Source: Pseudomonadota bacterium (lineage in GTDB: Bacteria > Pseudomonadota > Gammaproteobacteria > Xanthomonadales > Rhodanobacteraceae). Taken from it: DNA of 62,443 nt. The position numbers and the translations under genes were made by a program. Below the pieces are notes generated by a model. That model ran no database searches. It was not told the DNA's origin and worked only from the letters and a program-made list of their open reading frames with translations. Position 1 is the first letter of the stretch. The number at the start of each line of letters is the position of its first letter. Positions 52,686 through 62,443 of the stretch are shown piece after piece. The stretch spans positions 1 to 62,443 of the forward strand of contig JAKQJM010000005.1 of the NCBI GenBank assembly GCA_029561145.1, written 5' to 3'.

Positions 52686-53171
52686 TCAGCTCAGTGCGAG
52701 CAGTGCGGGATCGATCGCGCGCAACTGGTCGCCCACCGACGGAACGCTGTAGAGCGTGCTGAATCCGCGCCACTCATAGCCCGGAGCGACCGTGCAGCCG
52801 ACCAGGGTGTAGCGGCCCAGCGGACGCGCGGCCTGCCAGCATCCGGCCGGGACGACGAAAACCGGCGCGGAATCGTGTCCGACCGGGCCCAGCGTGTGCT
52901 TCGAGAGCTGGCGATCGCGCGGATCGAAGCGCAGCATCTCGAGGGCATCGCCTTCATACCAGTGCCAGATCTCGTCGGCATCGACGCGATGCCAGCGGCT
53001 GATTTCACCCGCGTTGAGCAGGTAATAGATCGAGGTCGCCATCGGCCGGTCCCGCTTCTCCTCGCCGAACGCAATGCTGCTGGTCGATTCGTAGATACGC
53101 CGGTAGTGGCCGCCTTCGACATGCGGATCGAGGGCAAGCTGGCGTTTGAGGTAATCGGCGCGCTCATTCAT
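52686..53171 (-). CDS. DUF985 family cupin
   Basis: A 161-residue single-domain cupin of the DUF985 family. The conserved HVEGGHYRRIYES start, the metal-side HRVDADEIWHWYEGD and the VAPGYEWRGF segments are present. ATG 53171 begins the family N-terminus. The biochemical role of the family is not known to me. It lies 106 bases downstream of tamB on the same strand. Confidence 0.9.
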   Translation of the reverse strand: MNERADYLKRQLALDPHVEGGHYRRIYESTSSIAFGEEKRDRPMATSIYYLLNAGEISRWHRVDADEIWHWYEGDALEMLRFDPRDRQLSKHTLGPVGHDSAPVFVVPAGCWQAARPLGRYTLVGCTVAPGYEWRGFSTLYSVPSVGDQLRAIDPALLALS

Positions 53172-53277
53172 TGGCGCATGATACTTCGTGCGGGCGCGAA
53201 TTCCGCCGATGGCGTGGGGCAGGGCAGCCGCGTCGACCAGCGCGAGCCGGTGCGGAGACGACCTGTCGATCCCGGGA

Positions 53278-56200
53278 CTATTTTTCGTAGCGGTAGTTGA
53301 AGCCGGCACGGCTGCCGGTGGTCGCGTTCTGTGCCTCGAAGTTCCAGCGTCTGCTGAACAGGTAGCGCAAGGTGACGACCTCGCCCGGATCGAACACGCC
53401 GACGCCATAGCTCAGGTACAACTTCGGCGAAAGATACTTGCCAACCGTGAAGGCGGCACCGCCCAGCGCGTCGTTGTCGGCGACGCCGATGTCATCGACG
53501 CCGATCTTCCGGCCGACGCTCTTGGCCAGCAGGTCACCACCAGCCGTGCCGAGCGCGCGCGCTGCGGTGCCGAGCATGTCGCCTTCGCCACTCTTGAGCG
53601 ACGACAGTGGCTTGCCGGTGACCAGGTACGAGAGCGCTTCGGATTGTTCGAGCGAAGGGTCCGAGAACACGGTCAGGACCGGGACTTGCGCGGTGCCACG
53701 GATCAGCAGGCCCGCCGTGACGTTGTCGGACTTGATCGTGCGCGTCGCGCGGATGTCGATGCCGGGATTGTCGATCGGGCTGCTCGCGAACAGGATGCGT
53801 CCGGTCTCGATCTTCAGATCCTGGCCATACGCCTTGTAGGTGCCCCCGGCGTTCAGCGTGCCGCTGGCCGTCGTCGCCCTGCCCGGTCGGTCGATCAGGA
53901 TCAGGTCGCCGCTCAGGCTGCCGTCGAAACCGTAGCCGGCGAGCTTGACCTCGTCCCCGAGCGAAACCGTTACGCGTGCGGTGACCGGTGCCTGCTTGCC
54001 GGGCTCCGCCTGCATGGCGTCGACGATGACGACATCCGGTGACGCGGCGCTGGCTCCGCCGCCCGGCAGCTTGGCCAGGTCGACATTGGCTGACGGCACG
54101 GCCAGCTTGCCGGTGACGAGGATGCCCTCGGTATTCCTTTCGATCGAAAGATCGGGGCTGACCACGACGCGCGCTGCCGGGATATCCGCGGCAAGGAAAT
54201 CCTCGCCCTTGACCGCGATCTTCAGCGGTTCGTCGGCGCCGAGGCCGCCTTCGCCCGAAAGCGCGATGCGGCCGTCGCCCGAAAGGATCGTGCCGTCGAG
54301 GGCAAAGCGTCGCGCATCGGCGGCGCGCAGGCTGATCCTGCCATCGTGCAGCTTCAGTCCGGCCGAAGGAATTTCGGTGGCAAATCCTTCGAGATCGAGC
54401 ATGCCATTCAATCGCGGCTCGGCCAGGGTGCCTGCGATCGCATAGTTGGCCGAGAGCCGGCCCTGGGTATTCGTCAGCTCGCTGCTGAGCAGTTCGAGGA
54501 AGGTGAGGCTGTTGAGATCAAGTTCGAGATTTCCTGCGATGACCTGGCTGGCGCCTCGATCGGGCGTGAGCGTGATTCGGCCGTCGATGCGGCCATCGTG
54601 ATCGAGCGCAGCGCGGACTACCGCTGTACTCGACGCATCCGTGAGCGCTGCTTCGATCGTGAATCCGCGATAGCTCAGCACGGGCTTGTTGCCGTCGCCG
54701 ACATAGAACACATCGCCCTTGTCCGAGACGAGGTGGGCATTGCCACTGATCGGTCCCTTGCCGTCGCGCCGCAATTCGCCCGAGCCGCCGAGCTCGCCGC
54801 GCAGGCGCACCGGAGTATCGGGTGCGGCCAGGCGCACGAGCAGTCGCAGCGGCAGGTGGTCGAGCCGGTAGCTGGCAGCGAGACTGCCATCGGCCGAACT
54901 GCTGCCGCCGATGCACAGGCGCGCGGGAACCTCGGCTTCGCCGGGGACGGCGGCCTCGACCACGACGTCAGCGGTTTTCAAGGGTATTTCCGCGGCGGAT
55001 GCGCCGGATTGTGTGCGGGTCGGCGGCGTGCCGACCAGGCAACTCTCGGCGAGATCGAAGCGGCTTCCGTCCCAGGCCATCAATGCAGACTTCTCGAGAT
55101 CGAAATCCGGAAGGTTGCGACCGCTCGGGTCCAGCCGGAGTGTCTTCAGCTGACCCTGCCAATGGCCTTTCTCGTTGCCGCCGCTCAGCGAAACGGAAAT
55201 GCTGGCCGGCGTGCCCTCGGCATCGAGCTTCAGTTGATGCGACGCCTCGTTGCCGTCGCCTTCGATCACGAGGCTTGCGAAGCGGATATCGCCGCGCGTG
55301 ACGTTCTCGGCCTTGAGGGTCACGGCGCCGGCCGGCTTTTCAGTATTTTTCACCTTGGCGACGAGTTCCATCGAATCGACGCGCACGCCCGACCAGGCGA
55401 GTTCGCGTCCCGATGCGTCGCCATCGATGTCGAGTCGCGGCCATTGGCCGCTGATGTGGACGTTGCCATGGGCCTCGCCGCCCGACGCGGGCAGCCAGTC
55501 GCCCAGCGAGGCGACATCGAAGCGCAACCGGGCGTCGGTCTGGCTGCCGCCGCTGCCTTCGACAGCGAGCGTGCTGCCACCGGATTTCAGCAGCAGGTTG
55601 CCATCGACGATGTAGCCGGGTTTCAGGCGCAGATCGGCAGAGCCACTGAGCGGCTTTCCGCGCAGGCTGCCGCCGACCTTGTCGAGCAGGAAGCTCGCAT
55701 CGGGCCCCTGCGCGGTTTGCGTTCCTGCCGTAGCCAGCACGAAATCGATCGCACCGGGCCAATCGGCAACGAAGGCGCCGGGATCGAGATGATTCGCCGT
55801 TGCGGTGATTTCCCAGCCGAGCGTCGGCTGCAGCGAAACCGTGCCGGTCGCGTCGAGTCCGCCGCTGGCCTGTCTGAGCCGGACGGTATTGAGCGTGATC
55901 GCCTGCGGCGTGCCCGCAATGTCGATATCGATGTCGGCCAGCGCATCCGCAGGACCGAGCGCCAGCGAACCCTTGGCGGCGAACAGGTCGGGCGAACCGT
56001 CGAGTGCCAGTTCGCCATGGCTGACCAGCGCCTGGCCGACGAGGTCTTCGGGCAGTTCAACGCCTTGCCAGATCGCCTTGAGATTCGCCTTGAGCGGAGT
56101 GGCCGCCGGCTCCACGGTTCCGCTCAGGTCCAGCGCGCCACTGGATCCGGGCGAGGTGAGGTGCATCGACTCGATCGTGACGATGCCCTTGCTGAATGCA

Positions 56201-57165
56201 TAGCGCAGTGGATCGAGCGCGATCGGGTGATCGTTGACCGAGGCCGTTCCGTTCACGTTGCCACGTTCGCGATCGCCGCTGCCCTGCAGATGCACGGCCA
56301 GCTGGCCGAGCGTGCTGTCGGGCAGGATTGCCTGCGCCGGGAAAGCCGGTACATCGAGCAGCAGGTTCCACGATGATGTCGCGGTCTGGCCGATCGTCAT
56401 CGTTGCGCTGGCCGGCATCGGCTTGCTCAGGCTCAGGTCGAGGCGTGCCTGCTTGCCGTCGCTGCGGCTCGTGAGCACGCCGGCCAGATCGGTGTCCCCC
56501 GCGCGCCAGGCGAACGTTGTCTCGGCATTGCCCGAATAGCCGCCCACGCTGCCGAGGGTGCCGCTGAGGTCGATGCTGCCATCGGGCGAACGCAGCGAGA
56601 ACTTCCTGACCAGCACGCCTTCCTGCGTCCAGCCGCCGACCAGGTCGAGGCGATCGACAACGAGGACAGGATTCCCCGCCTGCCGGATCGTCGCGCGTTC
56701 GAGCACGAGCTGGTTGATCAGGATGTCGATCGGCGCAGCCAGCGACAAGGCGCTTGCCGGATCTTCCGGTTTCGCCGCCGGCGTGGTCAGTGCGATATCG
56801 ACATCGCTCAGCACGGCATTGCCGAGCTCGATCCGGCCGCCAACCAGAGCCAGCACGTCGAGGTCGATCGTGGCCTTGCCGATCCGCGCATCGATGCCTG
56901 CATCCGCGTCGGCGTAGTGCAGGTCGTCGAGCTGCAGCGGGCCCGACAGCGTGCCGCTGAACGCGCCGATATCGAGCTTGCCATCGAGCGCCGATTGCGC
57001 ACGGCCAAGCGCGAAACCCGCGCCCGAGCGGGTGTTGAAAATCCACAGCAGGACGGCGCCGAGCACCACCACCGGCGCGACGAGGCTCCATGCGGCCGCG
57101 CGCAATGCGCGCCGCGACGACGTCGTTGTGGTCCGCGCCTGGGCGGACTTGCCGGGCGCGTTCAA
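53278..57165 (-). CDS. tamB: Translocation and assembly module protein TamB
   Basis: Inner-membrane anchored, periplasm-spanning protein of 1295 residues that works with TamA in outer-membrane assembly and is linked to phospholipid transport. One N-terminal membrane helix (about residues 27-45) is followed by a very long beta-rich AsmA-like region and the C-terminal TamB domain (YLSYGVGVFDPG and the terminal FNYRYEK). TTG 57165 overlaps the tamA stop by four bases. Confidence 0.93.
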   Translation of the reverse strand: MNAPGKSAQARTTTTSSRRALRAAAWSLVAPVVVLGAVLLWIFNTRSGAGFALGRAQSALDGKLDIGAFSGTLSGPLQLDDLHYADADAGIDARIGKATIDLDVLALVGGRIELGNAVLSDVDIALTTPAAKPEDPASALSLAAPIDILINQLVLERATIRQAGNPVLVVDRLDLVGGWTQEGVLVRKFSLRSPDGSIDLSGTLGSVGGYSGNAETTFAWRAGDTDLAGVLTSRSDGKQARLDLSLSKPMPASATMTIGQTATSSWNLLLDVPAFPAQAILPDSTLGQLAVHLQGSGDRERGNVNGTASVNDHPIALDPLRYAFSKGIVTIESMHLTSPGSSGALDLSGTVEPAATPLKANLKAIWQGVELPEDLVGQALVSHGELALDGSPDLFAAKGSLALGPADALADIDIDIAGTPQAITLNTVRLRQASGGLDATGTVSLQPTLGWEITATANHLDPGAFVADWPGAIDFVLATAGTQTAQGPDASFLLDKVGGSLRGKPLSGSADLRLKPGYIVDGNLLLKSGGSTLAVEGSGGSQTDARLRFDVASLGDWLPASGGEAHGNVHISGQWPRLDIDGDASGRELAWSGVRVDSMELVAKVKNTEKPAGAVTLKAENVTRGDIRFASLVIEGDGNEASHQLKLDAEGTPASISVSLSGGNEKGHWQGQLKTLRLDPSGRNLPDFDLEKSALMAWDGSRFDLAESCLVGTPPTRTQSGASAAEIPLKTADVVVEAAVPGEAEVPARLCIGGSSSADGSLAASYRLDHLPLRLLVRLAAPDTPVRLRGELGGSGELRRDGKGPISGNAHLVSDKGDVFYVGDGNKPVLSYRGFTIEAALTDASSTAVVRAALDHDGRIDGRITLTPDRGASQVIAGNLELDLNSLTFLELLSSELTNTQGRLSANYAIAGTLAEPRLNGMLDLEGFATEIPSAGLKLHDGRISLRAADARRFALDGTILSGDGRIALSGEGGLGADEPLKIAVKGEDFLAADIPAARVVVSPDLSIERNTEGILVTGKLAVPSANVDLAKLPGGGASAASPDVVIVDAMQAEPGKQAPVTARVTVSLGDEVKLAGYGFDGSLSGDLILIDRPGRATTASGTLNAGGTYKAYGQDLKIETGRILFASSPIDNPGIDIRATRTIKSDNVTAGLLIRGTAQVPVLTVFSDPSLEQSEALSYLVTGKPLSSLKSGEGDMLGTAARALGTAGGDLLAKSVGRKIGVDDIGVADNDALGGAAFTVGKYLSPKLYLSYGVGVFDPGEVVTLRYLFSRRWNFEAQNATTGSRAGFNYRYEK

Positions 57166-58946
57166 AGATCGGGTCCTATGACGATGTGCAACTCGACGCC
57201 GCTCGCATACTTGTCGCCGATCGGTGTGCCGAGGTCAACGCGCACGAGTCCGACCGGAGAACGCCAGCGCAGGCCTAATCCGGCACCGATCTTGAGGTCG
57301 AAATCGCGTCCACTGAAGGCATCGCCGGCGTCGACGAAAGCCGCCGCGCCCCACTTCGGCGAGAAGTAGTGCTCGTATTCGGCGCTGCCGACGAGCAGTT
57401 GCTTGCCGCCGATCACCTTCGGCTCGGGATCACCGTCCACAAGGACGCGCGGGCCGACCGTCTGGTAGCTGTAGCCGCGTATCGAGCGGTCGCCGCCAGC
57501 GAAGTAGCGCAGTTCCGGCGGCAGCTTGTCGAAATCGTCGACCTGGGTGTACCCGACCGAACCCCGCGCGATGAAGCGTCCGCGCTCGCCGAGGCCGTGG
57601 ATCCACTTCGCATCCGCCGTGACCTGGGCAAAACTCGTATCCGACAACAGTCCTTTCTGTCCAGCCCGCGCCGCCAGGGTCAGCGACCAGCCCTTGCGCG
57701 GGAAATTGAAATCGTCGGCGCGCTTCCTGGTCAGCACCACTTCGGGGTACAGCAGGGTCGTGTTGCCCTTGATGTCGGCGACCTTGAAATCGCCGGTGAG
57801 GAATTGCAGGCCGATCGTTCGCGTCCAGCCGTGCCAGATCCTCGAGTCGTTCGCGGCGAGGCGCAGCGTCTTCGACTGGCTGGTGTCGGTATTCTCGTCG
57901 CGGTAGGTGATGCCGAAATTGAGGCTGTGGTTGTCCGTGCCGGGCAGCGGAACCTGGTAAAGGGTCGACAGGGTCTTGAGGCGCTGGGCGAGGATGGTCT
58001 CGAACTTGAGCTTGTGCCCGTGCAGATTGACCCAGCGCCGCTCGATGCCACCACGCACGCCGACGCCGGTATCGGTGCCGACGAACACGCCGCCGGTGTA
58101 GATGGTCCGCTTGGCTGGTGCCAGCGTCACCGCGATCGGCACCTTGCCGTCGCTCGCCTTGTCGGTATCCGGTTGCACCTGCGAGATCGCGAAATAGTTG
58201 GCATCGAACAGGCGCTGCTGCAGTTCGAGCAACTTGTCCTGCGAGTAGTAGTCGCCGACATCCCACGGGATGAAGCGCTGCATGAAATCGTCAGGGAACT
58301 GGCCACCCTCGAATTCGGTGGCGGCGAAGCGGTAACGCTGGCCGACCTTCCATTCCAGTGCGATCTTCGCGGTATTCGCCGCACGCTCGACTTCGACACG
58401 GTGGGTGGCGAGCTGTGCATCGAGATAGCCGACGCTGAACAGCGCGGCATGGATGGCCGCCTTGCTGCGCTCGTAGGTGGCGTGATCGAGACGCTGGCCT
58501 TTCTGCGGCGAGAACGCCGATCGTGCGGCGTCGACGCTGCGCAATCCTTCGGTGGCGCCATCGATGCGCAGATCGACCGCGATGACCTTCACCGGATCGC
58601 CGGGCTTCACGTGCAGCGTGGCGCGGTAGTTCTCGCCCTCTTCGGCGAGTTCGCCCTGCAGGGTCACGTTGTAGTAGCCATAGGGCTCGAGTGCCTTCTG
58701 GATCTGTCCTTCGGCGCGGCGATACAGGCGGCGCACCTGCCCGCGGCTGACATCGCGATTGGTGTATTGCTGCAGCTCGAGCGCGCCGAGCGCCGCAGCG
58801 CGCAGTTCGTCGTCGAGGCCGTCGAGCTGCACGCCCACGCGTGCCGCGGCCGCAAACGGCGAAAACACCGACAAGGCAAGCGCGATCAGCAACGCCGGGC
58901 GCAGCGGAGCGGGGCGATGCGCCTCGCGTGAGCGGGAAACAGTCAT
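57162..58946 (-). CDS. tamA: Translocation and assembly module protein TamA
   Basis: Outer-membrane Omp85 protein of 594 residues. A signal peptide (ending AAA near residue 35) precedes three POTRA-like domains and a 16-strand barrel. The L6-loop motif is RSIRGYSYQTVGP, and the barrel ends GVELHIVIGPDL. It overlaps tamB, forming the usual tamA-tamB pair. Confidence 0.94.
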   Translation of the reverse strand: MTVSRSREAHRPAPLRPALLIALALSVFSPFAAAARVGVQLDGLDDELRAAALGALELQQYTNRDVSRGQVRRLYRRAEGQIQKALEPYGYYNVTLQGELAEEGENYRATLHVKPGDPVKVIAVDLRIDGATEGLRSVDAARSAFSPQKGQRLDHATYERSKAAIHAALFSVGYLDAQLATHRVEVERAANTAKIALEWKVGQRYRFAATEFEGGQFPDDFMQRFIPWDVGDYYSQDKLLELQQRLFDANYFAISQVQPDTDKASDGKVPIAVTLAPAKRTIYTGGVFVGTDTGVGVRGGIERRWVNLHGHKLKFETILAQRLKTLSTLYQVPLPGTDNHSLNFGITYRDENTDTSQSKTLRLAANDSRIWHGWTRTIGLQFLTGDFKVADIKGNTTLLYPEVVLTRKRADDFNFPRKGWSLTLAARAGQKGLLSDTSFAQVTADAKWIHGLGERGRFIARGSVGYTQVDDFDKLPPELRYFAGGDRSIRGYSYQTVGPRVLVDGDPEPKVIGGKQLLVGSAEYEHYFSPKWGAAAFVDAGDAFSGRDFDLKIGAGLGLRWRSPVGLVRVDLGTPIGDKYASGVELHIVIGPDL

Positions 58947-59043
58947 GGACGATTTATAGCAGGCGAGGCCGAAGAACGCCGTTATCGGCGCGAGTCCTGT
59001 TCATCCCGGGTCCACGATTGCCTGCAGGACCACCCGATCGCAT

Positions 59044-61635
59044 TCAGGCCGAAGGCTCGTTCGAGCGATGCGCGATCCACGCGCCGAACAGTGCCGATGC
59101 GTACGGAATCGCCTGCGCCGCGAGGATGCCGATCCACAGCTTTCCTTCGGTGTAGTTGATGCCGTTGGAATGGATCATGCCGACGATGCACGCGACAAGC
59201 GCAATGAACATCAGCAGCTCCTCGCGGACCGAGGAAAACGCGCTCGGCTTGCCGCCGAGGCGACGGCTCTTTGCCGTGCGCACGAACTCGCCCTTCTTCT
59301 TCCACAAGCCGAGGAAGATGCCGCGGGCAATCGCGTGGCTCAGGCCCATGCTCGCGATCGAGGCCATGATCGTGTCGTACCACGAACACGGCACGCGCTT
59401 CCGGTAGAGGACGATGCCGAAAAACACCTTGCTGATGATGAAGCCGATGATCGGGATCAGGAACAGCTCCATCGGCAGCGTGAAGTATTGCGGCCAGCCG
59501 ACCATGCCGATGGTCCAGGCGATCGCCATCATCGTGAAGACGAGATGCAGGGCATCGGCGAACCACGAGAACCATCCGGTCAGGAAGTGGAACTTCTGGC
59601 CGCGACTGAGCGGGCTGTCCTTGCGTACCATCCAGCCGAGGCGCGCCTTCATGATCTGCATCGCACCGAACGCCCAGCGATACCGTTGCGACTTGTAGGC
59701 GGTGAAGTCGGCCGGCGTCAGGCCCTTGCCCATCAGTTCGTCGACATAGACCAGGTCGTGTCCGGCGTGCATCAGGCGCAGGCCGAGTTCGGCATCCTCG
59801 CAGATCGTCCATTCCGACCACGAACCGGTACCGACCAGCAGGTCCTTGCGCACCATCGTCATCGTGCCGTGCTGGATGATCGCGTTGCGCTCGTTGCGAT
59901 GGTGCATGCCGATGCGGAAGAACCCGTCGTACTCCCACGCCGTCATGCGCCGGAACGGATCATCCTCGAAGTCGCGATGCGCCTGCGGGCACTGCACGAC
60001 GGCGACCTTGGGATCGTGGAAATGACCGGTCAGGGCGCTGAGCCAGTCCTCGCGCACGACATAATCGGCATCGACCACCGCGACGATGCTGGCGCGCGCG
60101 TCGGTCTGCTCGAGGCCGAAGTTGAGCGCGCCGGCCTTGAAGCCAGGCCACGGATCGAGGTGGAAGAAGCGGAACTTCGGGCCGAGCTTCGCGCAATATT
60201 CCTCGACCGGTTTCCATACCTCTTCGTTCTTGGTGTTGTTGTCGATGACGAGCACTTCGAAGTTTGCATAGTCGAGTGCCGCGAGCGAATCGAGGGTCAG
60301 GATGACCATCTCGGGAGGCTCGTTGTAGCAAGCCAGATGGATCGACACGAACGGTTGTTCGGCGGGAAGTGACGGTTCAAGCAGGTTGAAGTGGCGCAAC
60401 CATCTCGGTCGCCACAGCACCTCGGTGAACTCGAAGCCGTTGATCAGCAGGACCAGGATGATCGCGATCTGCGCCGGCACGAGCAGCAGGAACATCGTCC
60501 AGTCGAGCGGACTCAGGTAGAGCGCGAGCGGCACGCTGACCGACCAGACCACGACCGAAGCCGAAAGCTGGATCAGGCCGAGGAAGAAGAAGATGCCGGT
60601 GACATAGAAGCGCATGAAGTGCCGCGCAAACCAGAACATCGGCAACAGCGACAGCAACGAAGCGGCGAGCGCCTTGATTGGCCAGGTCGGATCCTCGATG
60701 ACCTTGCCGGTCATCGCGAACTTGGGCTCGCGCGCGGCATTGAACATGCCCCAGTAGGCTTCGACGCGGCCGGCGAGGACTTCCTTCCACGGCTGGTCGA
60801 TTGCCTCCATCACGTAGTAGTCGATGTGTTCGCGCTCGGCGACGTTGAACCACTCGCGCAGAAATTGTGCCTCGTCCTCGATCGAGGGCTGCGCGTATTC
60901 CTTGCGGTCGCCGTTCGACGGCCAGCCGATTTCACCGATCACGACCGGCTTGTCAGGGAACAATTCCTTGAGCCGGTTGTATTGCCCGAGGGTGAAATTG
61001 ATCGCGTCCTTGCGCGGGATCTTTTCCCAGTACGGCAGCAGGTGCACGGTGATGAAGTCGACGTGCTGGGCGAGCTCGGGATTGCGTTCCCAGACAAAGA
61101 ACGGCTCGGCGGTCGAGACCGGAATCTTCAGTTGCGCGCGCGCGCGATCGATGTAGCGGATCAGCTGCTTGATGCTGACATCGCCGCGCAGGATCGTCTC
61201 GTTGCCGATCATCGCGCGGGTGATGTTGTCGTGCTTGCGTGACAGCGCGGCCAGTGCGTCAAGCTCGGCTTCGTTGCGGCGCATGTCCCGATCGATCCGC
61301 GCGCCCGACATGACTTCCATGTCGTAGAACGCGGCGAGTCGCGGAATCTGCGGGCTCTCGACCGATGAATACGTGCGCAGGCGCTTGGCATGCCGCGACA
61401 ACAGGCGGATATCGCTGGCCAACTCGGATTCGGTCGGGAACAGGCCCTTGGTCGGATCCTGATAACGCTGGAACGCGCTGTAGGCGACGCCTTCGACACG
61501 GCCGCTCCAGTCATCGATCTGCTTGGGCCGATTGAGGAATGCCCACAGGGCGAAGTTGAGCGCCGCGACGATGGTCGCGAACAGGACCGCCCGCCAGAAC
61601 GATTTCTTCACCACTTCGGAATGCGTGTTGATCAA
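59044..61635 (-). CDS. ndvB: GH17-GT2 fusion, NdvB-like beta-glucan synthase
   Basis: An 863-residue inner-membrane protein with two enzyme domains. Residues about 45-320 are a GH17 domain with the acid/base Glu in IGNE (146) and the nucleophile Glu235 in IGEIGWPSNG. Membrane segments near 325-420 lead to a processive-type GT2 domain with VVDADYV, ICEDAELGLRL and the QRYRW motif, then further helices. This matches NdvB of Pseudomonas aeruginosa, which makes cyclic beta-1,3-glucans. TTG 61635 is the only credible start I see; there is no clear ribosome binding site. Confidence 0.85.
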   Translation of the reverse strand: MINTHSEVVKKSFWRAVLFATIVAALNFALWAFLNRPKQIDDWSGRVEGVAYSAFQRYQDPTKGLFPTESELASDIRLLSRHAKRLRTYSSVESPQIPRLAAFYDMEVMSGARIDRDMRRNEAELDALAALSRKHDNITRAMIGNETILRGDVSIKQLIRYIDRARAQLKIPVSTAEPFFVWERNPELAQHVDFITVHLLPYWEKIPRKDAINFTLGQYNRLKELFPDKPVVIGEIGWPSNGDRKEYAQPSIEDEAQFLREWFNVAEREHIDYYVMEAIDQPWKEVLAGRVEAYWGMFNAAREPKFAMTGKVIEDPTWPIKALAASLLSLLPMFWFARHFMRFYVTGIFFFLGLIQLSASVVVWSVSVPLALYLSPLDWTMFLLLVPAQIAIILVLLINGFEFTEVLWRPRWLRHFNLLEPSLPAEQPFVSIHLACYNEPPEMVILTLDSLAALDYANFEVLVIDNNTKNEEVWKPVEEYCAKLGPKFRFFHLDPWPGFKAGALNFGLEQTDARASIVAVVDADYVVREDWLSALTGHFHDPKVAVVQCPQAHRDFEDDPFRRMTAWEYDGFFRIGMHHRNERNAIIQHGTMTMVRKDLLVGTGSWSEWTICEDAELGLRLMHAGHDLVYVDELMGKGLTPADFTAYKSQRYRWAFGAMQIMKARLGWMVRKDSPLSRGQKFHFLTGWFSWFADALHLVFTMMAIAWTIGMVGWPQYFTLPMELFLIPIIGFIISKVFFGIVLYRKRVPCSWYDTIMASIASMGLSHAIARGIFLGLWKKKGEFVRTAKSRRLGGKPSAFSSVREELLMFIALVACIVGMIHSNGINYTEGKLWIGILAAQAIPYASALFGAWIAHRSNEPSA

Positions 61636-62062
61636 GACGGGCTCGGAGGGGTGAAGCGCAGCGCCGCAGCATAGCGGAGGGCAGGCGGAGCCTCAACGAT
61701 TCCACGGAACAATGGGGCGTCCGGATCCGCGCAGGTTCGATGCGGGCCGCAGCGAACCGGTGTGGTGGCGTGATGCGGCCTGCGTCGGCGAACGAAGCCG
61801 CAACGCGCGCGATCGGTGTCCGCTGACCTGCTCGAAGCCGTCACGATCCTGTCTTGATCGCGCCGCATGTCCGCCGATCGGACAGCGCACCGGCAATCCC
61901 TCGGTCACTGCGAAGGTCTCAGGTCGATCGGTTTCCGGCCTGTTCGTTCGAGAACAGCGTGCCGGTCGCGCCTCACGCTGCAAGCGGCGGCAATTGCCGG
62001 TTTCGGCAGAGCAGTCGCACGAAACCCGCCGTTGCGCAGGCAAACCCGATAAACTGGGCGCT
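61636..62062. other. Gene-free stretch before rnpB
   Basis: These 427 bases separate the glucan synthase gene (minus) from rnpB (plus). Overlapping open frames on both strands are Arg/Pro/Ser-rich and lack credible starts or domains. A GATAAACT at 62048-62055 is well placed as the -10 element of rnpB, eight bases before the RNA start, though no good -35 is visible. Confidence 0.5.

Positions 62063-62443
<381 letters not shown>

Noticed and set aside
54346-56376. Long plus-strand open frame of 676 codons antisense to tamB
   Set aside because: It is an Arg/Glu/Ala-rich mirror of the tamB coding sequence in GC-rich DNA, with no domain or ribosome binding site.
57369-58931. Plus-strand open frame of 520 codons antisense to tamA
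   Set aside because: It is a codon-bias shadow of a clear Omp85 protein gene, without start signals or recognisable domains.

Overview
The window looks like a chromosomal segment of a GC-rich gammaproteobacterium of the order Lysobacterales (Xanthomonadales), most likely near Rhodanobacteraceae or Lysobacteraceae. The grounds are the type II secretion gene order E-F-G-H-I-J-K-L-M-N-D with an XpsN-type N protein and a lipoprotein secretin, the lptD-surA-pdxA-rsmA-apaG-apaH and lgt-thyA-folA blocks, and a class A RNase P RNA. No species can be named from this alone. There is no mobile element, CRISPR array, tRNA or rRNA gene that I can see. The density is high and many neighbouring genes overlap by four bases (ATGA, GTGA or TTGA).

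Region 1 (1-11522, plus): a near-complete xps-type type II secretion operon, cut at its 5' end inside gspE, followed by a small lipoprotein gene. Region 2 (11523-16027, plus): accessory secreted proteins. A 535-residue and a 393-residue exported protein, both cysteine-containing and of unknown function, and a stand-alone parvulin-type prolyl isomerase. The 535-residue gene has a long structured leader and a textbook terminator. Region 3 (16243-21894, plus): a surface-polysaccharide module with an ABC exporter pair (Wzm/Wzt-like), a methyltransferase with a C-terminal coiled coil, an unusual 620-residue glycosyltransferase-like protein and a GT2 glycosyltransferase.

Region 4 (21905-29574): small membrane protein, PilZ protein, ybbP-ybbA divergent from tesA (their start codons overlap), a RegB/RegA-type redox two-component pair, a PAP2 phosphatase and diacylglycerol kinase. 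Region 5 (29592-33816, plus): TerC-family protein, rlmI, lgt, thyA, folA. Region 6 (33847-41814, mostly minus): apaH, apaG, rsmA, pdxA, surA, lptD, interrupted by an EamA transporter on the opposite strand. Region 7 (41898-44670, minus): deacetylase-family protein, PduO-type adenosyltransferase, a BtuM-like vitamin B12 transporter with Cys at position 80, and a CobC-like phosphatase whose RHG motif reads CHG. Together these suggest a cobalamin salvage island.

Region 8 (44788-53171): an ion-channel protein with an altered selectivity filter, a large M14 metallopeptidase, two ubiquinone-type FAD monooxygenases, a 98-residue acidic protein, a histone H1-like Lys/Ala-rich protein and a DUF985 cupin. 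Region 9 (53278-62443): tamB and tamA, a GH17-GT2 fusion resembling NdvB of Pseudomonas aeruginosa, and rnpB. The window is rich in envelope biogenesis functions: protein secretion, LPS and outer membrane protein assembly, glycan export, lipoprotein maturation and periplasmic glucan synthesis.

The most unusual items are the structured leader at 11523-11768, the 620-residue fusion-like glycosyltransferase, the BtuM/CHG-phosphatase island and the non-canonical channel.
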